From an uncultured Synechococcales cyanobacterium (GTDB lineage Bacteria; Cyanobacteriota; Cyanobacteriia; Thermosynechococcales; Thermosynechococcaceae), in the NCBI GenBank assembly GCA_902806435.1, contig CADCWO010000264.1:1-64000 (forward strand): a stretch of DNA of 64,000 bases, in the 5' to 3' direction. Position 1 is the first letter of the stretch; every line of letters begins with the position of its first letter. The position numbers were made by a program, and so were the translations under genes. This document shows positions 54,998 to 63,038 of this stretch, in pieces. The notes beneath the pieces were generated by a model. The model was not told the DNA's origin. It saw only the letters and a program-made list of their open reading frames with translations, and searched no databases.

Positions 54998-55422
54998 GAG
55001 AAATTACAAAAAATTGATCATCGAAGCCATTAGGGCGGGTCTGATGCCTGCCCTATATTTTTGGCAATCATGATGAAGCTAAAGTTGTGAGCAAGGCGAT
55101 CAAAATAGTAGGGTTTTGCCAAAAGTCAGCCATTCAGAGCCAATCAATTGCTCTAGAGGCCGGTAACCAAGCTAATTGTTTGTGGTGATTCCAATACCGG
55201 TGCGGCAGAATTTAAAAATGTTGAAAGTAACTATTGACATGCTGAATTATCATCCGCTGTTGACCAACTGCTAGTGCTTCCACAATCTACTGTTTGATTT
55301 ATCTTCCTTTATGATGGGGTAAATATTATTCGCAATAGTCGGTATTTGATTTAGCAACAATCATTTTTTTTATTCACTAAATTGTTTCAATCTACCTTGA
55401 TTACTTGTTTTAAGGAGGGCCA
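54998..55422. other. intergenic region, 425 bp
   Basis: It holds the ndhH terminator (listed separately) and AT-rich sequence leading to the secreted protein's GGAGG box. I saw no open frame or RNA in the remainder. Confidence 0.45.
55031..55062 (+). terminator. intrinsic terminator of ndhH
   Basis: TAGGGCGGG at 55031-55039 pairs with CCTGCCCTA at 55047-55055 (one G-T pair), 7-base loop, then TATTTTT. It lies 34 bases past the ndhH stop. Confidence 0.88.
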
Positions 55423-55863
55423 ATGAAAGCAATATTCGTTATAGCTTTTATTCTCGTACCGATGCTCCAGTTGCCTGCTGCAGCTCGACAACTAAGTTTT
55501 GGCCAGTTGTGTGGTCTAATTATTACCAATCCAAAAGAAATTCCTAAGGATCAGGTTTTTGTCGTTCCCGAGGCACCCCAGCCTAATCAACCATTGTTTA
55601 GTGGCGATGTTACCACTTGTGTGATTTACCAGATGGCGGCCTACAGGATGCATGAACCAAACTGGGACTATTCCAAGCAAGCAGTTCAGTGGTACAACCA
55701 GCAAGAACGCTCTCAGCGAGCCGCGATCGCGGCTGACTTAGCACAAGGGAGTAGTCGCTATCCAGATCTGAAAGCCTTGATGGATCTTAACTACGTCAAG
55801 ATCAAGAAATCTATTTTTACGGGGCCTCACATTGCCCTAGGTGAAGGGCCATTTAAGAAGTAG
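55423..55863 (+). CDS. small secreted protein, 146 aa
   Basis: GGAGG lies seven bases before the ATG. Residues 1-21 are a Sec signal peptide (MKAIFVIAFILVPMLQLPAAA, cleavage after AAA or AR). The mature part contains two cysteines (QLCGLI and VTTCVIYQM), which could form one disulfide, a PNWDYSKQAVQWYNQQE helix and a Lys-rich end. I do not recognise the family. It probably works in the periplasm or outside. Confidence 0.65.
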   Translation: MKAIFVIAFILVPMLQLPAAARQLSFGQLCGLIITNPKEIPKDQVFVVPEAPQPNQPLFSGDVTTCVIYQMAAYRMHEPNWDYSKQAVQWYNQQERSQRAAIAADLAQGSSRYPDLKALMDLNYVKIKKSIFTGPHIALGEGPFKK

Positions 55864-56348
55864 TGGGCTACTTTCTAGGGAAGTGATGAAGATTGAAGTA
55901 AGTTTCTATTCGCTTAACGGACCATTGACGGGGCTTGGTTCCAGGTCTTCATCCAGGCTGCATTTCTAATACCTTCAAGAGTTACGCAGTTGAGAAAAGG
56001 GTAGGTGTGGTAGAACCAAGGAATGAATCTCCCCAAGGTCAGCGAGTACGATTAGATCAACTTTTTAATCGCGGCGCACAAGGCATATAGCTGCAGCGAA
56101 GCCGAACGGCGCAACCAGAATCGGGCAAAGCTGCTCATAATTCAATTACACGGTTGTTGGATCAGATGGAACCATCGAGTGACCAATTGCGGCAGGAAGC
56201 ACACATGTTAATTAGTTCTGTTCAACGTCATCTTCAACACTGTCATGCAGCTTGGTGAAATAAAGCGTTTAGATTTAAGCCTCAATGGTCAGCATGTTTA
56301 TGACAAGGTAGCCATGGCGCGTGTCTCCCCTGAAGGCAAATATGCTAA
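55864..56348. other. intergenic region with a broken open frame
   Basis: Apart from the possible relic listed next, there is no supported gene. A further 36-codon plus frame (56245-56352) overlaps the end of the neighbouring GT2 gene and is not called. Confidence 0.4.
56007..56258 (+). pseudogene. possible small gene relic with an in-frame TAG
   Basis: A GTG with AAGGG upstream opens VEPRNESPQGQRVRLDQLFN, then TAG after about 27 codons. The same frame continues ESGKAAHNSITRLLDQMEPS and QEAHMLISSVQRHLQHCHAAW to a TGA. The helical, polar composition looks like coding sequence. I know no homologue, so it may be chance. Confidence 0.3.
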
Positions 56349-57239
56349 TTAGTTATCATCCAGCTTACTAGCCATCATGTTGATCTGCTTTCGGAAATCC
56401 TGAATTAAAAATGCCATTTTCAAAGCCTCGATATGGTCCAGAAATGCTTCTTTGATACCTCTGCCTCTAAACTTGATAATTCCAGGGATGGTTTCTCTCA
56501 CCAAGCGTCTTAAAGTCTGTTTAAGGTAGTACGGCGTATTAAGCCGCTTCAACTCAGTTGGATGGAGCGATAAATACGTGAAAATCGACTCTCGATAGAT
56601 ATTGGGCTTTTTCCAGCCATCTTGCGAACCGCTCTGCAATCTCCATGGATGACAGACTGAAGCCGCCTTAATAAAAGGAAACTCGTATTTCAACTTTCTT
56701 AGCCTAAAACCCAAATCGACATCAGCAAAACTGTATCGATACCGCTCGTCAAATCCAGCTAAGGATTCAAATAGATCTTGGCGAATCGCAAAGTTGCATG
56801 ACCAGAGATAACCGCCAGTTTCATTGACAGGTGACTTTTCAGCAAGAGAATATTTTGGACGATCCACGTAGGTCCGCCCTTCAAACACTAGAGAAGTGGG
56901 GTTAGCTGCTATCGCTTCACTATAGGCTTTCAGCCATTGCGGATCCGGCAGACAATCATCATCTGTAAATGCTAACCACTCACCTTTTGCATACTTAGCA
57001 CCATTGTTGCGGTTTGCGCCGTTACCTGTTCGGGGGCCTGATACCCATTGAGCCCACGGGTAATGCTCACGTACCATCTGGGCCGCTGTTGTCTGGGACC
57101 CATCGTCAGTAACGATGACCTCGTATTGCTCAGGAGCCAGCATTTGCCTACCAGGAGTAAGACAATCAAGACACTTAGCCAGTAAAGCATTGCGATGATA
57201 GGTTGGGATAATGACTGAGAAGAAAGGCTTTGGCTGCAT
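56349..57239 (-). CDS. family 2 glycosyltransferase
   Basis: A GT-A fold of 296 aa. The start FFSVIIPTYHRNALLAKCL, the Asp pair in VIVTDDGSQ, and the metal-binding AFTDDDCLPDPQWL are intact. A second block reads FDERYRYSFADVDLGFRLRKL. The C-terminal 80 residues are basic and may touch the membrane, but no full helix is seen. It transfers a sugar to an unknown acceptor, probably for exopolysaccharide or glycolipid. Alone here. Confidence 0.88.
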   Translation of the reverse strand: MQPKPFFSVIIPTYHRNALLAKCLDCLTPGRQMLAPEQYEVIVTDDGSQTTAAQMVREHYPWAQWVSGPRTGNGANRNNGAKYAKGEWLAFTDDDCLPDPQWLKAYSEAIAANPTSLVFEGRTYVDRPKYSLAEKSPVNETGGYLWSCNFAIRQDLFESLAGFDERYRYSFADVDLGFRLRKLKYEFPFIKAASVCHPWRLQSGSQDGWKKPNIYRESIFTYLSLHPTELKRLNTPYYLKQTLRRLVRETIPGIIKFRGRGIKEAFLDHIEALKMAFLIQDFRKQINMMASKLDDN

Positions 57240-57513
57240 GTATTGCTCTCCATGTTAAAAACCTCCCCCCTTGTATTAAAGTTTTGTAACAGCTGCAGAG
57301 GATAGCTTACTCTAGTTGCCCAGTCATGTCTGTGTCTGATATGACATGACTCAGCTTGGAGCTTTAGCTGGTGGGAACACAGCTTTTTTTATCTCAGATT
57401 GTCAGTGGTTGACATCTGTGCCATCCTGGTTTGCTGAACAAGCCAGCCTGTCCGAAGCAGTTCTGCTGTTTAACCTATCAACTAAGCCGTTCACTAATTT
57501 TTGGTTGTGGCCT

Positions 57514-58296
57514 ATGAAACCTTACCAGCAGACAACCATTGTGGAGTGTGGTGAGCCACTAGTGCCTATTCCCCTAAAGGAATTTGCCTTTGTGCAACCC
57601 CATCCTTATAGATGCTTAGGTGCACCCTATGGCAACGCTTCACCTTTTTACTTGCGCCAAGGGGTACTGGATCGCCTCAGACAAGCTCAGGATTATCTTC
57701 AGCAACACCAGTCAAACTGGCGCATCCAGATCTTTGATGCTTACCGCCCTGTGGCAGTCCAGCAGTTTATGGTGGAGTACACTTTGGCGCAAACTGCGAA
57801 AGCTCAGGGTTTTGATCCCCAAGCTTTAACTGAGGTGCAACGAAAATCAATTCTAGAGCAGGTTTACCAGATTTGGGCAATACCCAACTATGATCTGGCT
57901 ACGCCCCCCCCCCATAGTACCGGTGCGGCAATTGATGTCACCCTAGTCAACGCTACAGGAAAATTGGTGGACATGGGCTCTCCGATTGATGAACTTTCGC
58001 CGCGATCGCACCCCGATTACTTTAAGGCGCTTCTTGGTGACTTGCCTTTGGGGTCACCCGCTGGGTTGGCAACCACTACCACCCGCTCTTCCCATCTAAC
58101 TCAACAACAGCGTGACGCTGCTTACGAAGCTGACCAACACCGTCAATTGCTACAAACAGTAATGGTTGCTGCAGAATTTCAACGCCATCCAGGTGAGTGG
58201 TGGCACTTCTCTTGGGGCGATCAAATGTGGGCTTGGTCAACCAACCAGCAGCGACCTCATAGCGGAATTGAAGCTTGTTATGGGCGAGTTGAGTAA
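57514..58296 (+). CDS. M15 D-alanyl-D-alanine dipeptidase (VanX-like)
   Basis: A zinc dipeptidase of 260 aa. The zinc-binding motif SxHxxGxAxD is seen as HSTGAAIDVTL, and the C-terminal catalytic Glu with zinc His is in EWWHFSW. Further family blocks are FDAYRPVAVQQFM and LYL-type YYLRQGVLDRL (here FYLRQGVLDRL). I chose the ATG giving MKPYQQTTIVECGEPLV, the usual family start; an upstream ATG (57346) would add 56 unrelated residues. It likely recycles D-Ala-D-Ala from peptidoglycan; no van genes are near. Confidence 0.88.
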   Translation: MKPYQQTTIVECGEPLVPIPLKEFAFVQPHPYRCLGAPYGNASPFYLRQGVLDRLRQAQDYLQQHQSNWRIQIFDAYRPVAVQQFMVEYTLAQTAKAQGFDPQALTEVQRKSILEQVYQIWAIPNYDLATPPPHSTGAAIDVTLVNATGKLVDMGSPIDELSPRSHPDYFKALLGDLPLGSPAGLATTTTRSSHLTQQQRDAAYEADQHRQLLQTVMVAAEFQRHPGEWWHFSWGDQMWAWSTNQQRPHSGIEACYGRVE

Positions 58297-58344
58297 TCCC
58301 CTTCCCTAAAATCTTTAGTTCAAGTCTAAGCAAACCTCCAAAAC

Positions 58345-59118
58345 TTAGAACTTGTAGCTGAGCACTTGAATTACTGGTCCAGCCGCGAGGCGTGCTGGCG
58401 TCACAGAAATCGTGTCCCCAGCGCGCTGAATCGGAGTACCTGCCATTACTGTCAGAAAAGCATCTAGCGGAAATAAGTCACAGGCGTCAGCAGCAGCTGC
58501 CTGGGTGCGATAGTGGGTGGGGATTACCATCTTTGGCTCAAGCACTTGAATCGCTGCTTTAGCTTCTTCAGGAGTGTAAGCTTTGGCACTGCCACCGACA
58601 GGAACCAAAAGTATATCTGGACGGCCCAGTAAGATTTTCTGCTCTAGGCTGATTGGAGCCGCAGCTCCCCCTAGGTGCACAATATTTATACCTGATTGAG
58701 TCCACCGCCAAGCAATATTGTCACCAAACCGTTGTCCCCCAAATCGGTCATGGTCTGTACGAATTCCCTGAATTTGAAAGTTACTGGCAGGTTGATAAGT
58801 TCCCGGCTCCAGCAGCAGCTTGGGGTTGCCTGGAAGCCCTTGGACCGCACCTTCATCCAGCAGGCGGCTACTAGCTAGGACTAGGTCGGCCTTGGCACTT
58901 GGCTGTCGATACTTAGCAGTACAGCCAAGGTTGCGAAAAGGATTTACAAGAATTCGACGGCGATCGCCGGTAAACAAAAAACTGGTATGCCCAAGCCACT
59001 GGATTATTAAAGGCTGATTTACTTGGGCCTGAGAGGACTGAAATCGTGAAGCAAAACCGGTGCCAAGACTGGCTAGCAAAGCTACTTGCGTATACCGAAC
59101 GAGCTGTCGCCGCTTCAT
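58345..59118 (-). CDS. MBL-fold metallo-hydrolase, exported
   Basis: The N-terminus has a twin-arginine-like signal (KRRQLVRYTQVALLASLGTG). The metallo-beta-lactamase fold follows: WLGHTSFLFTGDRRRILVNPF is the UlaG-like start, in which the HxHxDH motif is degenerate. TDHDRFGGQRFG and IPTHYRTQAA supply other metal ligands. GAGGG lies before the ATG chosen; an ATG four codons upstream exists. Substrate unknown. Confidence 0.82.
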   Translation of the reverse strand: MKRRQLVRYTQVALLASLGTGFASRFQSSQAQVNQPLIIQWLGHTSFLFTGDRRRILVNPFRNLGCTAKYRQPSAKADLVLASSRLLDEGAVQGLPGNPKLLLEPGTYQPASNFQIQGIRTDHDRFGGQRFGDNIAWRWTQSGINIVHLGGAAAPISLEQKILLGRPDILLVPVGGSAKAYTPEEAKAAIQVLEPKMVIPTHYRTQAAAADACDLFPLDAFLTVMAGTPIQRAGDTISVTPARLAAGPVIQVLSYKF

Positions 59119-59213
59119 TAATTCCCTCACAGAATGACAACGCAGTATATTCTGACACGGTTTTACATCCTCAACTTCAAAAACTGAAATTGGGGCAATC
59201 TGAAGGGGTTCTC

Positions 59214-59810
59214 CTAACCAACTTGCAGCCGAAGCAGAAAATTCTTCAATAACTGCTTACCTGAGTGGGTCAGGATACTTTCTGGATGAAACTGGACGCC
59301 TTCAATATGGGAGTAGTTCCGATGCCGCACCCCCATAATCGTGCCGTCTTCTGTCCAGGCTGTAACTTCTAAAATCTCTGGGCAGGTTTTCTGCTCGATC
59401 ACTAAACTGTGATAGCGGGTTGCTGTAAAGGGCTTTTCAAGGCGATCAAAAACACCAATCCCACTATGATAAATCTCAGAGGTTTTACCATGCATTAGCT
59501 CTGGGGCAGCAACAATCTTGCCACCATAAACCTGCCCGATGCTTTGGTGGCCTAGACAAACACCTAGAATTGGCAAGGTGGGACCTAGTTCGGCAATCAA
59601 TGCCAACGATATTCCAGCTGCTTCAGGACGGCCAGGGCCGGGAGAAATTACCACCCCATCTGGCTGAAGTTGGCGAACTTGATCCAGAGATATCTGATCA
59701 TTACGGTAGACCTTAATCTCACTCGCAACCGACAGCTCTGTTCCTAATTCTCCTAAATATTGAACTAAGTTATAGGTAAAACTATCGTAATTATCAATGA
59801 CTAGGATCAA
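59214..59810 (-). CDS. trpG: anthranilate/aminodeoxychorismate synthase glutamine amidotransferase
   Basis: A class I glutamine amidotransferase of 198 aa giving ammonia to TrpE or PabB. The nucleophile is Cys in GVCLGHQSIG and the partner His-Glu in GVQFHPESIL. The start MILVIDNYDSFTYNLVQYLG is diagnostic of the TrpG/PabA group. In cyanobacteria a single copy often serves both pathways. Its start lies 22 bases downstream of the dgkA stop on the same strand. Confidence 0.93.
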   Translation of the reverse strand: MILVIDNYDSFTYNLVQYLGELGTELSVASEIKVYRNDQISLDQVRQLQPDGVVISPGPGRPEAAGISLALIAELGPTLPILGVCLGHQSIGQVYGGKIVAAPELMHGKTSEIYHSGIGVFDRLEKPFTATRYHSLVIEQKTCPEILEVTAWTEDGTIMGVRHRNYSHIEGVQFHPESILTHSGKQLLKNFLLRLQVG

Positions 59811-59832
59811 CAGTTGTGCTCCGAGCAGTAGT

Positions 59833-60321
59833 TTAAAACAAAGCCCATAGGGGTGGTAAGAGTAAGAATCCAGCTATCAGCACAGCACCAAAGGCTGAAA
59901 TTAAAACTGCTCCAGCAGCGCAGTCCTTAGCAATTTTTGCCAGCTCATGATAAGTCTGCTGAACCGTTAAATCAACCACTGCTTCAAGGGCTGTGTTTAG
60001 CAGCTCCATGGTTAAAACGATACTGGTTGTAAGCACAATAATTGCCATTTCAATGCTGCTAAGATGCAGCCCCAACCCCAAGCTGACAGCAAGCGTCGCA
60101 ATAAGTAAGTGAACACGAAAGTTGCGTTGAGTATACAAGGCATAGCTGAGCCCGGCCCAGGCATACTTAAAACTTGCAAGCAGATTATCGGCAACTTGAA
60201 AAGACGATCTTCTGCTGGGTTTAGTTTGACTCACACTCGTTGTTTGAATCAGAAGTCTGGAAGTCACTGCTGGGGCCAGTGGCTTTTCTTCTGAAGTTGT
60301 TCTTTGTTGATGCGTTTTCAT
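59833..60321 (-). CDS. dgkA: diacylglycerol/undecaprenol kinase family protein
   Basis: A small integral membrane kinase of 162 aa with an N-terminal Thr/Lys/Pro-rich tail. The core has SFKYAWAGLSYALYTQRNFRVH, three membrane helices, and the catalytic block ELLNTALEAVVDLTVQQTYHELAKIAKDCAAGAVLI. It likely phosphorylates undecaprenol, by analogy with Gram-positive members. It sits between ybeY and trpG in a conserved minus-strand run. Confidence 0.9.
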   Translation of the reverse strand: MKTHQQRTTSEEKPLAPAVTSRLLIQTTSVSQTKPSRRSSFQVADNLLASFKYAWAGLSYALYTQRNFRVHLLIATLAVSLGLGLHLSSIEMAIIVLTTSIVLTMELLNTALEAVVDLTVQQTYHELAKIAKDCAAGAVLISAFGAVLIAGFLLLPPLWALF

Positions 60322-60358
60322 GGTTTTTACGAAGACTGTAACTCCAGTTTCGTTTCAG

Positions 60359-60401
60359 TCAAGGAATGACTTGGTTAGTAATTTTACCGTTCATTCCTTG
60401 A
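60359..60401. repeat. 11-bp perfect inverted repeat between ybeY and dgkA
   Basis: TCAAGGAATGA at 60359-60369 and TCATTCCTTGA at 60391-60401 are perfect inverted copies, 21 bases apart. No T-run follows the stem, so it may be an mRNA processing or stability hairpin or a protein site. Confidence 0.7.
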
Positions 60402-60412
60402 GTGCTAAAAGC

Positions 60413-60955
60413 CTAACGCAACATCGAATGAAAGCCAATAGTTTTCAAAAGAATAGTTTGCTGGTTTAACATCTGGATTAAACGCTCCTGGTTAGGGTGG
60501 TCCCAGCCCAAAAGGTGAAGTAGGCCATGGGCTGCTAACCAAGCTAGCTCTTGGGATAAAGAATATTGTTGTTCCTGAGCCTGACGGTGGGCAGTATTAA
60601 CTGAAATGACAATGTCCCCTAAATTAAGGGGTATGCCAGGTAGATGTACTAGTTTTAGGCATTCAACTTCTAAGGCAGCAAATGCTAGTACATCAGTGGG
60701 TGTATCCTTAAGGCGATACTGGGCATTCAGCTCTTGGATTTCATCGTCATCCGTTAATCGTAGGCAAACTTCATAAACACCCGTAGATGAGATTTGAGGT
60801 TGCAAAACTTCTAACCAAGACTGAAACCAGAGCTGCCACATTTCTGAGGAAGGTAGTATTAGAGGCTGTTTTTCCCTCGGGGTTCCTAGACCAGCCTGTT
60901 CTATTTCCGTTAAGGGGAATGAAAAATAGTCTTGAACATTGACTTCGACTTGCAT
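60413..60955 (-). CDS. ybeY: rRNA maturation endoribonuclease YbeY
   Basis: YbeY matures the 3' end of 16S rRNA and takes part in ribosome quality control. The zinc-binding signature HGxLHLxGxDH is AAHGLLHLLGWDHP. Other conserved blocks are RLTDDDEIQELNAQYR and PTDVLAFA. At 180 aa it is full length. It sits between the DUF3285 gene and dgkA on the same strand. Confidence 0.95.
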   Translation of the reverse strand: MQVEVNVQDYFSFPLTEIEQAGLGTPREKQPLILPSSEMWQLWFQSWLEVLQPQISSTGVYEVCLRLTDDDEIQELNAQYRLKDTPTDVLAFAALEVECLKLVHLPGIPLNLGDIVISVNTAHRQAQEQQYSLSQELAWLAAHGLLHLLGWDHPNQERLIQMLNQQTILLKTIGFHSMLR

Positions 60956-60976
60956 CTTCTTCAGGCACTACTTTGG

Positions 60977-61183
60977 TTAGCGAAAAAAATAGGCAAGTCC
61001 GATCAAAGTTGCTAATAGCCCTAAAGTTGTTAAGGAAAAGTGCCGTAGCGAGGTTCCAGACTTACGAACCATATTTCGCATTGCCAACTTGACGTAGCTT
61101 GGTTGAGGGCCTGGTGGTGTTGATGTTGCTGAAGTTGAGCCGGCTGACAATTCAGGCTTTGGGTTGAGGGAATCCTGATGCAT
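60977..61183 (-). CDS. DUF3285 family membrane protein
   Basis: A 68-residue protein. The Pro/Ser-rich N-terminus is followed by the family core PSYVKLAMRNMVRKSGTSLR and one membrane helix (FSLTTLGLLATLIGLAYFF). DUF3285 is found mainly in cyanobacteria, of unknown function. It is the first gene of the ybeY-dgkA-trpG run, 21 bases upstream of ybeY. Confidence 0.85.
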   Translation of the reverse strand: MHQDSLNPKPELSAGSTSATSTPPGPQPSYVKLAMRNMVRKSGTSLRHFSLTTLGLLATLIGLAYFFR

Positions 61184-61422
61184 AGAAATACAGTGGGTGC
61201 ACGAGCAATCACACGAACAGTTTTAGTCTAACGAGGATCTTCGTAGATAGGGCTTGGTGACGTGGTATTCTAGGGAATATTAAAAGGTTGCGGTTCTATA
61301 AGTCCTACTGGCAAACCACATTAGAACATTTGTTTGCTAGCACAACTACTATTAATCTCAATCTGAAGTTGTTAAAAACCAAAGATTGGGACTGTGCTGG
61401 GGTATCCAGACGAGGCTAAGTC

Positions 61423-62088
61423 ATGACTGTAACGCCTGAGTCCGTGCAACAATTGCTAGGCTCTGAAAATTTTGGCGATCGCCTGCGCGGCATAAACCAG
61501 CTCCGCCAGCTTGAACCCGCGATTGCCTACGAACTGGTGCAACCGGCGGTTGTCGATCCCAACACTCGTGTTCGGTATGCCGCGGTCAGTCAGATGAGTA
61601 GCTTGGGCAACCAAAACCGCTCTGCTGCCTTAGAAATTTTGCGCGATCGCTTGCTCAACGACAGTGAGCCAGACGTACAAGCAGTAGCAGCTGATGCCTT
61701 AGCAGCCCTAAAACTCACAGAGGCATTCGACGAATTGGAGCATCTTTATCAAACCACCCCAGAATGGTTAGTTAAATTTAGTATTGTTGCTGCCTTAGGA
61801 GAATTGGGAGATCCGCGTGGATTTATCCTCCTGGAAGAGGCACTAAAGTCTGAGCAAGAGATCATTCAGTCAGCAGCTATTGGCTCTTTAGGTGAACTCG
61901 GCGATCCGCGCGCTGTTTCTTTGCTAGCAGCTCATGCTGAGAATCCTGATTGGCAAGTTCGCTATCGGGTTGTGCAGGCCCTGAGCCGCTTGGGAGGTTC
62001 CCAAGCTAAGTCAATTCTGACCAATCTGGCTCAAGATCACGAACCCCAGGTTTCTCAGGCGGCGAAAGCAAGCCTGGTATCGTTATGA
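61423..62088 (+). CDS. nblB: phycobilisome degradation protein NblB
   Basis: A HEAT-repeat protein of 221 aa. The repeats are helical pairs such as PNTRVRYAAVSQMSSLG, ALGELGDPRGFILLEEAL and SLGELGDPRAVSLLAAHA, spaced about 31 residues. The start MTVTPESVQQLLGSENFGDR is typical of NblB, which helps degrade phycobilisomes in nutrient stress. It is related to bilin lyase subunits, but no partner lyase is adjacent. GAGGC lies upstream as a weak ribosome binding site. Confidence 0.87.
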   Translation: MTVTPESVQQLLGSENFGDRLRGINQLRQLEPAIAYELVQPAVVDPNTRVRYAAVSQMSSLGNQNRSAALEILRDRLLNDSEPDVQAVAADALAALKLTEAFDELEHLYQTTPEWLVKFSIVAALGELGDPRGFILLEEALKSEQEIIQSAAIGSLGELGDPRAVSLLAAHAENPDWQVRYRVVQALSRLGGSQAKSILTNLAQDHEPQVSQAAKASLVSL

Positions 62089-62199
62089 GTGTCTAGTGGA
62101 AGACTCGTCTACCAAAAGCTGGATGAGGATCACAGCAGATAGGTTCTATGATCGCACCAGGCTAAATGTTAAATGGACTGCTTTCAATCAGGAGGGTAT

Positions 62200-62607
62200 G
62201 TGGCAGCAGTAGACACGGCTACAATCCGAGTTTTGATTGTCGATAATCATGAGTTGCTTAGAACTACCCTGGCAATAGATTTGAATCAATATGCTGGTTT
62301 AGAAGTAGTAGGTTTAGCAGCCAATGGTGAAGAAGCGATCGCTCAAACTGAAGCACTCTTACCCGATGTTATCTTGATGGACCTCCAAATGCCCGTTATG
62401 GACGGTTTTACTGCTTCTAAGCAGATTAAACGGGATTACCCCAAGATTTACATCATTGCTTACACCTCGCTAGATGACCCTCAAATTGAAGTGATTGCTC
62501 AAAGTGTACCTGTGGATCAGGTTTGTTATAAGGACACCAAAACCGAGGTTTTAGTACAGTTGATTCGTCAGGCGAGAGACTCCCAATGTTCCGAGAATCA
62601 AGGCTGA
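62200..62607 (+). CDS. single-domain response regulator
   Basis: A lone receiver of 135 aa. The acidic pocket is in IVDNHELLR, the phospho-Asp61 in VILMDLQMPVMDGF, Thr in YTSLDDP, and Lys in VCYKDTKTE. There is no output domain; the tail is short and polar. I chose the GTG preceded by AGGAGG; an ATG at 62173 would add nine residues. A small gene follows one base after the stop codon. It probably passes phosphate within a relay. Confidence 0.85.
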   Translation: MAAVDTATIRVLIVDNHELLRTTLAIDLNQYAGLEVVGLAANGEEAIAQTEALLPDVILMDLQMPVMDGFTASKQIKRDYPKIYIIAYTSLDDPQIEVIAQSVPVDQVCYKDTKTEVLVQLIRQARDSQCSENQG

Positions 62608-62617
62608 GGTGAACCGG

Positions 62618-62812
62618 ATGAGCATTACGAATGTGATTCGGCTACTTGTAGAGGAAGCGCTTCACTACAAACAACTTACTCCCGCAATTGAAAATCAGAT
62701 TAACTTTGAACTTACCCGGTTGGGGTATATCTCGGACATGGACTACGAAGCTTTAGAGTTGCTGATGTCTGAGATGGATGCTGGTAGGATACAGCTTGTG
62801 AGTAGCCGTTAA
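62618..62812 (+). CDS. 64-aa small hypothetical protein
   Basis: A helical acidic protein (NVIRLLVEEALHYKQLTPAI, then MDYEALELLMSEMDAGRIQ) with a GAGGTG ribosome binding site seven bases before the ATG. A GTG three codons upstream is in frame. It follows the response regulator with an eight-base gap, so it is almost certainly translated with it and may act with it. I do not recognise it. Confidence 0.7.
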   Translation: MSITNVIRLLVEEALHYKQLTPAIENQINFELTRLGYISDMDYEALELLMSEMDAGRIQLVSSR

Positions 62813-63038
62813 AGGCTGTTCAGGTTTCTGGTAGTCGTCCTAGCAAAACTTTACTCTTCAGGATTTTTCCGCTCAACTGCTGCGCGGAGGTTTCAACTTG
62901 TCAGCTCAGGAATCGTATTTGGGTAACCTTTGAGCGAGGTCTTGCTCCGAAAAGTTCCGTGTGGCAATTCTAGGCAGCTATTGACTTACTGAGTCTGAAC
63001 TTTAATCATTCCCCGCTCGCAAAACCTTCCCCATTGTT

